Source: Clostridia bacterium (GTDB lineage: Bacteria; Bacillota; Clostridia; Acetivibrionales; DSM-2933). Taken from it: a stretch of DNA of 64,000 nt. Below, piece by piece: positions 52,962-63,652 of the stretch. Every line of letters begins with the position of its first letter. Position 1 is the first letter of the stretch. The notes under the pieces were generated by a model. The model had not been told where the DNA came from. It did no database searches and saw nothing but the letters and a program-made list of their open reading frames with translations. Location of the stretch: assembly GCA_026418275.1 (NCBI GenBank), contig JAOABQ010000049.1, forward strand, positions 62,001-126,000. Reading direction: 5' to 3'. A program made the position numbers and the translations under genes.

Positions 52962-53032
52962 TGCTTTTAGCCTTATAGTTGTAAGCATATTCTCAAACAG
53001 ATAATAGAAATTTTTATGAAAGGATGTTTAAT

Positions 53033-53911
53033 ATGCCCGAGGCACAGGTTACTAGAAAAGGTGTTTTGGTTGCTGAGCGGAAGAAGCCTAAAATAAGTGG
53101 GGTAAAAGTATTAGTGTATTTAGTTCTTTCAATTTGGGCTGTGACAACGATTGCACCGTTATTATGGGTTATTAATAACTCGCTCAAACCTACAAGTGAC
53201 ATTATCATAAATTCGGTTGCATTACCGAAAAGTTTGGATTTTACCAATTTTTCAACGCTTTCAGGATATGACATGAATATTTTTAAAGGGTTTTTAAACA
53301 GTGCAATTATTTCAGGCTCGGTTGTTTTATTTGTATCCTTGATCGGCGGTTTAGCTTCTTTTGTTATTGCCAGATTTAATTTTAAATACAGCAAGCAGAT
53401 AAGAAGCTACTTTGTAGTAAGTATGCTGGTTCCTGTATTTGCGGTTTTGATTCCTGATATGCTTATTCTTCAAAATATCGGCCTTAATGAAAGCTACTTA
53501 GGGGTTATTGTTCCACAAACAGCCGGATTTTTAAACTTTGCGGTTTTGATGATGACAGGCTTTATGGCCTCACTTCCGGTAGAGTTAGAGGAAGCGGCGA
53601 TTCTTGATGGCTGCGGTGTTGGGAAAATATTCTTTAAAATTATTATTCCTCTTTGTAAACCTGTTTTTGCAACAGTTGGGATTATGGTATTTTTGTGGTC
53701 CTACAATGACCTGATTATGCCAATGGTGTTTTTACCGAATAAATTAGCTCCGGTTACCCTTATCATATCTAAGGTTTCCAGCATTGCCGGCGTAAATTAT
53801 GGGGCTATGATGGCTGCTTTGGTATTAACAATTACACCAATTATATTACTTTACGTTGTATCTCAGGAATATGTAATTAAAGGATTAACTGCAGGTGCGG
53901 TTAAAGGATAA
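53033..53911 (+). CDS. CUT1-family sugar ABC transporter permease 2
   Basis: This 292-residue protein has six membrane helices. The EAA loop is ELEEAAILDGCGVGKIFFKIIIPL, and PLLWVINNSLK near the N-terminus is typical of MalG/MsmG-type permeases. It completes the membrane channel with permease 1. ATG 53033 is used because AAAGG sits directly against ATG 53024. Confidence 0.93.
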   Translation: MPEAQVTRKGVLVAERKKPKISGVKVLVYLVLSIWAVTTIAPLLWVINNSLKPTSDIIINSVALPKSLDFTNFSTLSGYDMNIFKGFLNSAIISGSVVLFVSLIGGLASFVIARFNFKYSKQIRSYFVVSMLVPVFAVLIPDMLILQNIGLNESYLGVIVPQTAGFLNFAVLMMTGFMASLPVELEEAAILDGCGVGKIFFKIIIPLCKPVFATVGIMVFLWSYNDLIMPMVFLPNKLAPVTLIISKVSSIAGVNYGAMMAALVLTITPIILLYVVSQEYVIKGLTAGAVKG

Positions 53912-55385
53912 TGGATTAGGCTATTAGAGAGAGAATTGAAATCATATATTATTCATAAGCATTGAAATCCATTATACGTGAAAGTTTATTTTTAAAAGAA
54001 CGGGAATAGTTTAAATGTTTTAATTTATATGGTTTTACCTAGGTATTAAAGTTTAGAGAAAGTTGCAGTATCATGTTAAAAGAATAAATAAATAAGCAAC
54101 TAAAGTTAAAATAGCTGTTCATTGCTTAACTTAGCTGGTGGGGAAATAATTTTTTAGTGATACAGGTACATAGCTTTTAGAACTGCAAACGTTATGGGTG
54201 GCTATGTATCATATATATTAATAATCGAACTCTTAAGATTAAATTGGGATGTTAAAGATCTAGAAAGAACGAGATTCGAAAATGATTATCCTTGCTAAGA
54301 AAGAAGTAAAATAAATATCAATATAGCATACGATAGCAACATATGGCAGCTCATGTAATGAACGCTGTAATCACACATGAGGTAGACTTTTGTATATGAT
54401 TATCGTGATTCTATAGAAATAATACTTGATTTTTGATTTAATAATAATATTTAAATAATGAGTTTAATTAATATCATGAAAGAAGCTATCCTAAAGCGGA
54501 ATTGAGCCGTTGTGACTATAGGGGTGTAATTAGGGTAGCTTTTTTAATATCTATAATCTTATTAAGCAGATAAAGCTTACTCACTTTATTGGTATAGTAT
54601 TATAGTCGGGAGCGTGCAAGTGTTTGGATTTGTCCTACCGTATGTATGCTTATATCATTTTTCAGACTAAAACAATTTCTTAGAAGTTTTCAAAATGATT
54701 AACACTTTTTGGTTTCAGAGAAAGATATGTTTCTTTCAATTCATGTAAGTGAAAATAAACCGAAATTCCAGTATAACAAAAGGCTGGACTTTACACAGAA
54801 TTTTTTGATATAATTAAACGCGGAATCAACCAGTGGAGAAGTTTACTTACTCTAAGTTAATGAAGTTTATCTGTAACCTAACGCACTAAAAGTATTATGT
54901 CGTACCTAGTAAATACTCAATGCTTATAGGGATGACAGCAAAAGCAGAAAGCAATAAATTTCTCTAAATTTTATATAGCGATAAGTTTAAATTAATATTG
55001 ATTTAGTAACTTTCATAGGTTATTTACGAGAGAAGATTCCTTTTAATAAAAAGGTGTATTATCAAATATAAATGAATGAGCTGATAAGCTGTTCCGTACA
55101 TATTTAAATGATGGAATCAAGTTTTATGAATTATGATAGAAAGATACATATTAAACGAAAACCAAGAATGTGAAATAGTAAAAGGTATAGTACTGCTGGA
55201 AGTGTATTCATCATTCCATGTATTTGTCAGCCTTGTTGAAACCATGTAAATAGTGAGTACTACATTTACATCCTATCATGGACTTGTAATGGATTACTGT
55301 CATCAATAAGTCTAACACATGGGCAATAAACCATGACGGACAGCTGAAAATAAATTATAACAAATTGAAGAAGGAGAAGATCAAC
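53912..55385 (+). other. 1.47-kb non-coding region between transporter and phosphorylase genes
   Basis: This is unusually long for two genes of one pathway. It contains several stems: ACATAGC/GCTATGT (about 54168-54207), CTCATGT/ACATGAG (about 54350-54380) and a terminator-like structure at 54482-54546. It is AT-rich, with no frame that has a start and ribosome site. It may hold one or more small RNAs or a decayed gene; I could identify neither. A weak promoter (ATGACG, 17 bp, TATAAC at 55356-55361) may serve the GH94 gene. Confidence 0.5.
54482..54546 (+). terminator. terminator-like structured element inside the long gap
   Basis: AAGCTATCCTAA (about 54483-54494) pairs with TTAGGGTAGCTT, followed by TTTTTT at 54540-54546. 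The loop holds a smaller stem (GCGG...CCGT). It could end the transporter mRNA or an independent small RNA. Confidence 0.55.
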
Positions 55386-57782
55386 ATGAAGTATGGCTAT
55401 TTCGACAATGAAAACAGAGAGTACGTTGTTGAGCGCCCGGATGTACCGGTTTCTTGGACAAATTACCTCGGTGTAAAAGACATGTGCGCTGTAATTTCGC
55501 ATAATGCAGGTGGGTATTTATTTTATAAAACCCCCCAATACCACAGAATAACACGTTTTAGACAAAACGGCATACCCTTGGATAGACCTGGGCATTATGT
55601 ATATTTAAGGGATGATGAGTCCGAAGATTACTGGTCTGTATCATGGCAGCCTGTGGGAAAAGACCTTGATAAAGCAAAGTATCAGTGCAGACATGGGCTT
55701 TCGTATTCAAAATTTTCTTGTGATTACAGCGATATATCTGCTGAGCAAACTTTATTTATTCCCATGAATGAAGCTGTGGAACTTTGGGATGTAAAAATTA
55801 AAAATAATAGTTCAAAACCGCGGAAATTAAGCGTGTTCTCCTATTGTGAGTTCTCATTTCACCATATTGACATTGATAACCAAAATATGCAGATGAGTCT
55901 ATATGCTGCAGGTTCCAGTTATGAAGACGGAATTATCGAATATGATCTTTTCTACGATCCAAATAAATTCCACTATTTTGCATCTAATTTTGAACCGGAT
56001 AGCTTTGATTGCCTCCGGGATAAGTTTATTGGAAATTACCGCACAGAAACCAATCCGGTTGCGGTTGAGCGTGGAGAGTGCCATGGCAGCTTTGAGCTTG
56101 GAAACAACCACTGCGGATCTTTGCATAAACGCCTGACACTGGCTCCAGGAGAAGAAACCCGTGTCATATTTATGATTGGTTTCGGAAAGAGGGAAAAAGG
56201 GAAGGAAATTAAAGAAAAATTTTCCAACCTGCAAAATGTAGATAAGGCGTTTGGAGAACTTCGTGAATACTGGGATAATAAGTTATCCAGGCTGCAAATC
56301 AAGACACCGCATAAGGGTATGGATACGATGCTCAATACCTGGAACCTTTATCAAGCGGAAACAAACGTAGTATTCTCAAGATTTGCATCCTTTATTGAAG
56401 TTGGAGGACGTACTGGATTGGGGTACCGTGATACTGCACAGGATGTTATGTGTGTTCCGCACTCAAATCCGGATAAGTGCCGTCAACGTATTATTGAACT
56501 TTTGCGCGGCCAGGTGAATATGGGATATGGTTTGCATTTATTTGATCCTGAGTGGTTTAATCCTGATAAACCCGATACACCTGCTTTTAAATCACCTACC
56601 GTTGTTCCTACGCCGAATATGAATGACGTAGTTCATGGTTTAAAGGATACCTGTTCAGATGATGCTCTTTGGTTGGTACCTTCCATCTGCGAATACGTGA
56701 AGGAAACAGGAGAAGTATCCTTGTTTGATCAATCGGTAACTTTTGCTGATGGTGGAGAAGCATCCGTTTATGAGCATATGAAGCGAATTTTGGATTTCTC
56801 TGCTGAACAGGTGGGTGCGACAGGAATTTGTAAAGGCTTAAGGGCGGATTGGAATGACTGTCTTAACCTTGGCGGCGGAGAAAGTGCCATGGTATCCTTC
56901 CTCCACTACTGGGCTTTGGAGGCTTTTATAGAAGCAGCGAAATTTTTAGGTAAGAATGAGGATGTTGAAAAATATTCTCACATGGCACAAAAGGTTAAGA
57001 CTGCTTGTGAAGAAAACCTCTGGGATGGAAAGTGGTATATACGCGGTATTACGGCAAAAGGTGTAAAAATTGGAACTCAAGCAGATGAGGAAGGAAAGGT
57101 TCATCTTGAATCCAATACATGGGCAGTTGTTTCCGGGGTAGCGTCTCCGGAGCGTGCTAAATCATGTATGGATGCAGTGGATGAATATCTCTATTCTCCT
57201 TATGGACTTCATCTCAATGCGCCTTCCTATTCCAAACCCAATGATGATATCGGATTTGTAACACGCGTATATAGGGGAATTAAGGAAAATGGGGCGATAT
57301 TCAGCCACCCTAACCCATGGGCGTGGGTTGCAGAAGCTAAGCTGGGACGGGGCGATAAAGCAATGAAGTTCTATGATTCGCTCTTACCATACAATCAAAA
57401 TGATTTGATTGAAATCCGTGAATCAGAGCCATATTCCTACTGCCAATTTATTATGGGAAGAGACCATACTGCCCATGGGCGCGCAAGACATCCATGGCTT
57501 ACAGGAAGTGCAGGCTGGGCATATTTTGCAGCAACCCGTTATATGATCGGTATCCAATTAAGTTTTGAGGGATTGGTTGTCGATCCTTGTGTTCCATCTG
57601 ACTGGAAGGAATTTGAGGCTACAAGGAAATGGCGTGGTGCAACATATAATATCAAAGTACAAAATCCGAATGGTGTTCAAAGAGGTGTCAAATCTATAAC
57701 TCTCAATGGAAAAGCAGTTGAAGGGGCAATACCGGCTCAGGCGGAAGGCTCACAAAACGAGGTTGTTGTCCTTATGGGTTAA
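55386..57782 (+). CDS. GH94 disaccharide phosphorylase (cellobiose / N,N'-diacetylchitobiose phosphorylase type)
   Basis: This 798-residue cytosolic enzyme cleaves a beta-linked disaccharide with phosphate to give a sugar 1-phosphate plus a free sugar. The N-terminal beta-sandwich (KYGYFDNENREYVVERPDVP...) leads into the (alpha/alpha)6 barrel with GGRTGLGYRDTAQD. The catalytic Asp lies in RADWNDCLN (486-494), and HPWLTGSAGWAY binds phosphate. By memory the whole length follows Vibrio N,N'-diacetylchitobiose phosphorylase closely (start, NHCGSLHKR, end GVKSITLNGKAVEG), more than typical cellobiose phosphorylases, so the substrate is open. AAGGAG precedes ATG 55386. The neighbours (CUT1 importer, phosphohexomutase) form a phosphorolytic uptake pathway. 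Confidence 0.88.
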   Translation: MKYGYFDNENREYVVERPDVPVSWTNYLGVKDMCAVISHNAGGYLFYKTPQYHRITRFRQNGIPLDRPGHYVYLRDDESEDYWSVSWQPVGKDLDKAKYQCRHGLSYSKFSCDYSDISAEQTLFIPMNEAVELWDVKIKNNSSKPRKLSVFSYCEFSFHHIDIDNQNMQMSLYAAGSSYEDGIIEYDLFYDPNKFHYFASNFEPDSFDCLRDKFIGNYRTETNPVAVERGECHGSFELGNNHCGSLHKRLTLAPGEETRVIFMIGFGKREKGKEIKEKFSNLQNVDKAFGELREYWDNKLSRLQIKTPHKGMDTMLNTWNLYQAETNVVFSRFASFIEVGGRTGLGYRDTAQDVMCVPHSNPDKCRQRIIELLRGQVNMGYGLHLFDPEWFNPDKPDTPAFKSPTVVPTPNMNDVVHGLKDTCSDDALWLVPSICEYVKETGEVSLFDQSVTFADGGEASVYEHMKRILDFSAEQVGATGICKGLRADWNDCLNLGGGESAMVSFLHYWALEAFIEAAKFLGKNEDVEKYSHMAQKVKTACEENLWDGKWYIRGITAKGVKIGTQADEEGKVHLESNTWAVVSGVASPERAKSCMDAVDEYLYSPYGLHLNAPSYSKPNDDIGFVTRVYRGIKENGAIFSHPNPWAWVAEAKLGRGDKAMKFYDSLLPYNQNDLIEIRESEPYSYCQFIMGRDHTAHGRARHPWLTGSAGWAYFAATRYMIGIQLSFEGLVVDPCVPSDWKEFEATRKWRGATYNIKVQNPNGVQRGVKSITLNGKAVEGAIPAQAEGSQNEVVVLMG

Positions 57783-57868
57783 CAAATGAGGATTTGCATT
57801 CGGTAAGAATAGTAAGTAAAATATAAACAAAGTAAAATTGTACGGCTAAATAAATCAGATAATAATGA

Positions 57869-57900
57869 GGGCGCTGCATCTTGAAATGCAGTGCCTTTTT
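57869..57900 (+). terminator. terminator after the GH94 gene
   Basis: A 10-bp stem (GGCGCTGCAT/ATGCAGTGCC, one G-U pair) with a 6-base loop and five T. Confidence 0.88.
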
Positions 57901-58017
57901 ACAAAGGAACATAATAATTTACGAGGAGAATGAATAAAATAATGGTAAGTTTAACTTGATATTTTTCGGATATGCAGAGTATGAGGAATAAACGGAGAAT
58001 GAAAGGAAGGAGATCGG

Positions 58018-58656
58018 ATGCAGCCCCAACATTATGCTGAAAAAATATGGGACTACCACCATATGAACCATACACTTGAAAACGTGGATTGTATAATTGT
58101 TTTAGGAAGTCATGATACTCGAGTTGCCGAAAGAGGAGCGGAAATTTTTCTAAAGGGTCTTGCACCCCTCATTGTTTTTTCGGGATACCTGGGTGCTTTT
58201 ACCCAAGATGCGTGGGAAAGGGCAGAGGCAGAAATTTTTGCAGAAATTGCAGTAAATATGGGTGTACCTAAGGATAAAATCCTGATAGAGAACAAGTCTA
58301 CCAATACGGGTGAAAATGTAATATTTTCAAAAAGTATTTTAGCTGAAGCCGGGATATTCCCCAAAAAAGTTATCGCAGTTCAAAAGCCTTATATGGAAAG
58401 GCGGACATATGCAACCTTTAAAAATTTCTGGCCTGAATTAGAGGTGCTGGTTACCTCTCCCTTACTGAGTTTTTGGGATTATCCCAATGAAACAATTAGC
58501 ATGGATGCTGTAATTCACATTATGGTTGGAGACTTGCAGCGGATCATGGAATATCCGCAAAAAGGATACCAGATTTCACAAGAGGTTCCCGATGATATTT
58601 ATGATGCCTATCAAAAATTAGTGAAAATGGGATATACAGGGCATTTGATAAAATAA
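58018..58656 (+). CDS. YdcF-family (DUF218) protein
   Basis: This 212-residue protein has an N-terminal VDCIIVLGSHDTRVAERGAE segment, then IVFSGY, the E-x-S-T-N-T-G-E-N motif (IENKSTNTGENV) and the VIAVQKPYMERRTYATF segment, all typical of the ElyC/SanA/YdcF fold. E. coli YdcF binds S-adenosylmethionine and other members affect envelope polysaccharide precursors; the function here is unknown. It is cytosolic, with no membrane helix. GGAG precedes the ATG. It lies between the phosphorylase and phosphohexomutase genes but is separated by a terminator on the left and a promoter on the right. Confidence 0.87.
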   Translation: MQPQHYAEKIWDYHHMNHTLENVDCIIVLGSHDTRVAERGAEIFLKGLAPLIVFSGYLGAFTQDAWERAEAEIFAEIAVNMGVPKDKILIENKSTNTGENVIFSKSILAEAGIFPKKVIAVQKPYMERRTYATFKNFWPELEVLVTSPLLSFWDYPNETISMDAVIHIMVGDLQRIMEYPQKGYQISQEVPDDIYDAYQKLVKMGYTGHLIK

Positions 58657-58755
58657 TAAAATTGTCCCCAGGACTTGATTTGCTATATTAAATCAATTAG
58701 AATAATATTTGAATTAAACTTAAGTTAAGAGTCTCCAAAGTATATACTTATTACT

Positions 58756-58784
58756 TTGAGTATGGTAATAAAAGTTCTTATAAA
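58756..58784 (+). promoter_or_regulatory. sigma-A promoter for the phosphohexomutase gene
   Basis: TTGAGT (58756-58761), 17 bp, TATAAA (58779-58784), about 33 bp before the start. Confidence 0.65.
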
Positions 58785-58816
58785 TATTCAAACCAATAAA
58801 GAAGGAGAATGCAATT

Positions 58817-60229
58817 ATGATTAAATTCGGTACTGGTGGCTGGAGAGCATTTATAGGAGAAGAATTTACGAAAGAAAATGTTCAAATTCTTTCCCAAGCT
58901 GTTGCAGCGCTTATGAAATCTCAGAAATGTGAAAACAGCGGGTTTGTTATTGGGTATGACAGGAGATTTTTATCCGACAAGGCTGCAAAGTGGATTGCAG
59001 AAGTGTTGGCAGGAAATAAAATCAAAGTGTTTTTTATAGAAAAAGTTGCACCGACACCTCTTGTAATGTTTACGGTAAAAAGCTTGCAAACACATTATGG
59101 TGCTGCAGTAACTGCCAGCCATAACCCTGCTGATTACAATGGTGTAAAAATATTCACAATGGGTGGAAGGGATGCCACAGAAGAAGTTACCATATCATTG
59201 GAATCCTATATGAAAGACATTTCGCCAAAGGATGTTTTACATATTGATTTTGAACAGGGTAAAAAGAGCGGAATGATCGAAGTCATTGATCCGTTTAATG
59301 ATTATATAGATAATATTATTAATATGATTGACATGCAGGCTATCAAGGAAAGAAAGTTGAAAATACTTTTAGACCCGATGTATGGGGTTTCAAAAACTTC
59401 CTTACAGACAATCCTCATTACGGCCAGATGTGAGATGGATATCATCAATGACAGACATGATACTTTATTTGGAGGAAGGTTGCCTTCACCCAGCACGCAT
59501 ACATTGCACAGACTAAAAAATATGGTAGTTGAAAAGGGCTATGACATCGGAATTGGGACGGATGGAGATGCGGACCGTTTGGGTATAATAGATGAAAAGG
59601 GTAATTTCATCCACCCGAATGATATTCTTGCCATGCTGTACTATTACCTATTAAAGTACAAAGGTTGGAAAGGTGGAGTAGTAAGAAATGTAGCAACTAC
59701 GCACCTTTTGGATAAAATTGCCCAAGGATTCGGTGAGGAGTGCTATGAGGTTCCGGTAGGATTTAAACATATTAGTTCCAAGATGGAGGAAAAAAATGCT
59801 CTAATCGGTGGAGAAAGCAGTGGGGGGCTTACCATACGCGGGCATATTAAGGGAAAAGACGGGATTTTTGCAGCAAGTCTTTTAATAGAACAGCTAAGTG
59901 TTACCGGAAAGAGTTTATCCGGTCTTCTTGATGAAATTCATCAACAATTCGGTTTCTTCTATACCGCTGAGAGTGATTTTAAATTCAACAGCGAAAATAA
60001 AGAAAAATTGATGAAGAAACTCTATGAAGACAAGCAAATACCTGAATTTGGCTACTCAATTGCTGAGGTAAGCAATAGAGACGGGTTAAAGGTATACTTT
60101 GAAAACGGAGGCTGGATTATCGCAAGATTTTCCGGAACAGAGCCACTTTTAAGGCTTTTTGCGGAAATGGACAATGAGGCGGCTGCAGAAGAAGTATTGA
60201 AAAAGATGAAAGACTTCCTGAATATATAA
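58817..60229 (+). CDS. phosphoglucomutase/phosphomannomutase family enzyme
   Basis: This 470-residue alpha-D-phosphohexomutase has its phosphoserine Ser101 in TASHNPADYNG. The metal loop is DGDADR (249-254), the sugar loop GGESSGG and the phosphate-binding loop RFSGTEPLLR near the C-terminus. It interconverts hexose 1-phosphate and 6-phosphate, which would feed the product of the GH94 phosphorylase into glycolysis (glucose 1-phosphate) or amino-sugar metabolism (GlcNAc 1-phosphate). The sugar specificity cannot be read from the sequence. AAGGAG precedes the ATG; it has its own promoter and a strong terminator. Confidence 0.92.
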   Translation: MIKFGTGGWRAFIGEEFTKENVQILSQAVAALMKSQKCENSGFVIGYDRRFLSDKAAKWIAEVLAGNKIKVFFIEKVAPTPLVMFTVKSLQTHYGAAVTASHNPADYNGVKIFTMGGRDATEEVTISLESYMKDISPKDVLHIDFEQGKKSGMIEVIDPFNDYIDNIINMIDMQAIKERKLKILLDPMYGVSKTSLQTILITARCEMDIINDRHDTLFGGRLPSPSTHTLHRLKNMVVEKGYDIGIGTDGDADRLGIIDEKGNFIHPNDILAMLYYYLLKYKGWKGGVVRNVATTHLLDKIAQGFGEECYEVPVGFKHISSKMEEKNALIGGESSGGLTIRGHIKGKDGIFAASLLIEQLSVTGKSLSGLLDEIHQQFGFFYTAESDFKFNSENKEKLMKKLYEDKQIPEFGYSIAEVSNRDGLKVYFENGGWIIARFSGTEPLLRLFAEMDNEAAAEEVLKKMKDFLNI

Positions 60230-60284
60230 TGAGTCCTTTCCAAAATAGAATAAAGCTTTAAATAATAAAAATAGTAATCTTAAG

Positions 60285-60331
60285 AGAGTATAAAGAAAAC
60301 GGCTGATAATAAGCCGTTTTCTTTATACTCT
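60285..60331. terminator. long perfect terminator after the phosphohexomutase gene
   Basis: A 20-bp perfect stem (AGAGTATAAAGAAAACGGCT) with a 7-base loop. The U-tract lies within the 3' arm (GTTTTC). Confidence 0.88.
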
Positions 60332-60570
60332 TCTGGAAATGACTTTTTATGCTGGTTTATATTAAAAGGAATTATCCATTTCTCGAATAATCCTGATTAT
60401 GGAGGCTTAATAACAGAAAATTGCCATCTATCTAAATAAAATAAGTTTCAAGTTAGGATCAGTAAGTTTTTTATAAACTATTTAGTAGGATTGAAGGAAT
60501 TTTGAAGGTGAATGAAGAATATAATATATAGTTAAAACGATATAAACTTCTGGTAAATAGTTTGAAAAGC

Positions 60571-60634
60571 GCAACAATAAACGTTTGTTTATAGTTGCAT
60601 CCTGATATTTCATATGTAATGAAATATCAGGATG
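60571..60634. repeat. two adjacent perfect or near-perfect inverted repeats
   Basis: The first is GCAAC-A-ATAAAC (60571-60582), with a 4-base loop and GTTTAT-A-GTTGC (60587-60598). The second is CATCCTGATATTTCAT (60598-60613), a 5-base loop and its exact complement (60619-60634). The two share base 60598. No T-run follows. Confidence 0.75.
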
Positions 60635-61102
60635 TAAGTCTATATACTTGAAAGTTTTGTGATGGTTTTATAATTAATATAGTATTGTTTAAATATACGA
60701 AAATCAAAATCCAAGCTTTTTTATTCGGAAATTTTGAATAAATACAATAGAAAGGAAAGTTGCAATTTATATCTGCTATAAGGTATAATAAAATTAATCA
60801 GAATGATAGGTTATTGTGTCTTTTAAATTTCTATGGTCAAAATTATTATTTCTCGTGTAAATTCAAAGTAAGTTGGCTTATCTGTAAGAAAAGGCAGTTT
60901 AATCGCGGCAGTCTACATATTCATTACGGTTTCAAAAAATGTCAGCTGGCTAGCAATTTCTAATTAAAGTATTCTATTATTTTCTCAAAATTTTTTGAAG
61001 AGTATTTCCAGTTGTTTTTGGCGGAAAAGGTCGAATGCCTGGGGGAACAATTGGTAATTGGTTATAAAAACCCACAAAAACTATTAAAAAGAGGTACAAA
61101 AG

Positions 61103-63391
61103 ATGTCTATGTTCAAGCCAAAATCAAAATTTAGTTTCAAAAATGAAGGAAGTAAGGCGGGTTCTTTAGTCAGGGGATCGATGAAAAGGTTTCTTCATGG
61201 GACAAAAAGCTTACTGAATACTGTAGCAGGGACAGGGACATTTTTAAGAAGAATACGGATTCAAAACAGGCTGATTTGGTCGTTTATACTTCTTTCTTCA
61301 CTACCTTTAATTATAGTTGGGTTTAATTCTTATAATACCTCTAAGGATGCTATTAATACAAAAATTACATCATATTCAACGCAAGTTATGGGTCAGGTAG
61401 CACAAAATGTTACTTTAGAAATGTCCAATATTGAAAACCTTGCAAATGGAGTAATCAATGAAGAGGAAACTCAGTCCAAGTTATCCCGTTTGGATTCGTT
61501 GGATGACTTGGAAAAGTCCGAAACCTTTGAAAAGGTCAAACAAGGGCTTAAAGAAAAGTTCATATCGATCGGGAAATATATATATGATGTAGCTTTTATC
61601 ACCGAAAAGAATGAGCCAATCAACAATGGCGGATTAATAGATGGCTGGTTTAATGATGAAAAACAAAAACCTCTTTTCGAAAAAATGAAGGCAGAAGCAG
61701 AAGCAAAAGGCGGTAAATATGTATGGGGCCTTATGGATATTCCATCTAAAGGAAAGTCGATCTTTGCGTGTAGAAAGGTTATATCTACCAATAGTGCAAA
61801 ATTTATTGGATATACGGTTATTTTAATCAGTGAAGCGCATTTTTCTGAAATTTACGAAGAAATGGACTTGGGAGGGGGACCAAACAGCCAAGATATCTTT
61901 GTAGTAGATACAAAAGGTACTGTTGTTTCCCATGAAAACATAGACTTACTGGGAATTGAAAAAAAGGAAGCAAAATTAATCAATAGTATAATGGGGCAAG
62001 AAGAAGTAGTATTAAAAGAGATAAAAAGCATTGAAGGAAAACAGAATAATGAGAAAGACGGTAAAGATAAAAATAAAGACATTGTAATAGAACGGAAAGA
62101 ACACCGGACTGTTTCCGAAAAGGATTATATGGTCGCGTATGCACCTGTTCAGCCTACAAAGGACCAGGATGAAAAAACGGTTAATTGGTATGTAGTGGGG
62201 AAAATACCCGAATCCTTTTTAACAAAGGAATCGAGAGGCATATTAAGTAGGGTTTTATGGATCGGGGGCATTTGCTTTGTCATCGCGTTAATACTTTCCT
62301 TCATAATTTCTAAAACGATATCCAAACCCTTGAGAAAACTGGTAGAATTAATGAAACAGGCGAAAGAGGGTAATTTGGCCATTAAAATTAACGACCAGAA
62401 TAAGGACGAAATCGCGGAAGTTACATCAAACTTTAACGATATGGTGGGCAACATTAGTTCCTTAGTATCCAAAGTAAGCTACTCTACCCAAAGTGTATTG
62501 GGAAGTTCGGAAAAAATCAGCTTTTTGTCTGAGCAATCTTACAATGCTTCGGAACAAATTGCAAAAACCATACAGGAAGTTGCTAAAGGAGCTTCTGAAC
62601 AAGCGATTGATACCTGTGATTGTGTAAATCATATGGACGCGTTATCCCGGGATATCAATAAAGTGGGAGATGATATGCTGTTGGTAGCGGATGTGGTAAC
62701 AAATACCAGAAAGCTTAGTGAAACCGCATTGGTCTCTGTAAAATCATTAAATGATAAGGCAATGGAAACGAATGTTGTTTCTGAAAAAATAGTTAATGAC
62801 ATTAATAACCTAAACGGAGATATGAAAGAAATCAAAAAGATCGTGAAGGTTATTGTGGGAATTTCGGAACAAACAAACCTGTTGGCTTTGAACGCGGCCA
62901 TTGAGGCAGCAAGGGCCGGAGTTGCCGGAAGAGGTTTTGCTGTTGTAGCGGATGAAGTTAAAAAATTGGCGGATCAGTCAAAGGAAGCATCCATTACCAT
63001 AAACAAAATTATCAATAGTATACAACAAAAGACGGAAACGACAGTCACGGCGGCCAATAGTGCAAGCAGCATTATAAAGCAGCAAATGGATGCAGTTGTT
63101 GATACGGATAAAGCATTTAGGACGATCTTTGATGCGATGGAAAGTGTAGCAAAACAGGTAGAAAACGTTGAGGACTCTGTAAAAGGCATCCTTATAGCAA
63201 AGGACAGGGTTTTGGAATCTATCGAGAATATATCCGCTGTTTCTCAGGAAGCAGCAGCTACTTCAGAGGAGGTATCTGCAAGCACCGAGGAGCAAATGTC
63301 AGGCAGTGAGGAGCTTTCAAATTTTGCAAAAAGCTTGAATGAAATGGCCCATGAACTCAATCAGGCAATATCAATATTTAAGTTTGAGTAA
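61103..63391 (+). CDS. methyl-accepting chemotaxis protein
   Basis: This 762-residue chemoreceptor has a basic cytoplasmic N-terminus of about 55 residues, longer than usual. Helix 1 follows (about 56-78), then an extracellular dCache-like sensor (about 80-370) with a Lys/Asp-rich loop ([12 protein letters not shown]). After helix 2 (about 384-405) come a HAMP domain (406-455) and a signalling domain with the hairpin tip [20 protein letters not shown]. Ligand unknown; the position near sugar-uptake genes is suggestive only. GAGGT precedes ATG 61103. No flagellar-sigma promoter was recognised. Confidence 0.95.
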   Translation: MSMFKPKSKFSFKNEGSKAGSLVRGSMKRFLHGTKSLLNTVAGTGTFLRRIRIQNRLIWSFILLSSLPLIIVGFNSYNTSKDAINTKITSYSTQVMGQVAQNVTLEMSNIENLANGVINEEETQSKLSRLDSLDDLEKSETFEKVKQGLKEKFISIGKYIYDVAFITEKNEPINNGGLIDGWFNDEKQKPLFEKMKAEAEAKGGKYVWGLMDIPSKGKSIFACRKVISTNSAKFIGYTVILISEAHFSEIYEEMDLGGGPNSQDIFVVDTKGTVVSHENIDLLGIEKKEAKLINSIMGQEEVVLKEIKSIEGKQNNEKDGKDKNKDIVIERKEHRTVSEKDYMVAYAPVQPTKDQDEKTVNWYVVGKIPESFLTKESRGILSRVLWIGGICFVIALILSFIISKTISKPLRKLVELMKQAKEGNLAIKINDQNKDEIAEVTSNFNDMVGNISSLVSKVSYSTQSVLGSSEKISFLSEQSYNASEQIAKTIQEVAKGASEQAIDTCDCVNHMDALSRDINKVGDDMLLVADVVTNTRKLSETALVSVKSLNDKAMETNVVSEKIVNDINNLNGDMKEIKKIVKVIVGISEQTNLLALNAAIEAARAGVAGRGFAVVADEVKKLADQSKEASITINKIINSIQQKTETTVTAANSASSIIKQQMDAVVDTDKAFRTIFDAMESVAKQVENVEDSVKGILIAKDRVLESIENISAVSQEAAATSEEVSASTEEQMSGSEELSNFAKSLNEMAHELNQAISIFKFE

Positions 63392-63427
63392 TGAAAATGA
63401 TTGGAGCAAAATATCATAAAGATAGGG

Positions 63428-63459
63428 AAAAAGCATTATAGCACAATAATGCTTTTTTT
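63428..63459 (+). terminator. terminator after the chemoreceptor gene
   Basis: Stem AAAAAGCATTAT/ATAATGCTTTTT with a short loop and a T-run. Confidence 0.9.
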
Positions 63460-63652
63460 CTTATATTCTGTTTTTTATACTTATTTATTTTAGGGCAGAT
63501 TGCGTATATTAATATCATAGTATTGATTGCATTCAATATAAATGTGTTTCATAGTCTGAAAAGAGAGATATGAGAGTAAATCAAAAATTGATTTGATTGC
63601 AGGTTTCCTGCTTCTATGGTATGATTTCAATTGTAAAATCATGCCGCAGCAT

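Larger units (their letters stand above)
60230..61102 (+). other. 873-bp intergenic region before the chemoreceptor gene
   Basis: Contains the mutase terminator (60285-60331), two adjacent strong inverted repeats (60571-60634) and possible promoter hexamers (TTGAAA 60648, TATAAT 60669, only 15 bp apart). A 67-codon open frame at 60760-60963 has a TTG start and biased composition; I do not call it. Confidence 0.5.

Noticed and set aside
60760-60963. 67-codon plus-strand open frame before the chemoreceptor
   Set aside because: TTG start, residue composition unlike a real protein, isolated; a purine-rich stretch in front could be chance.
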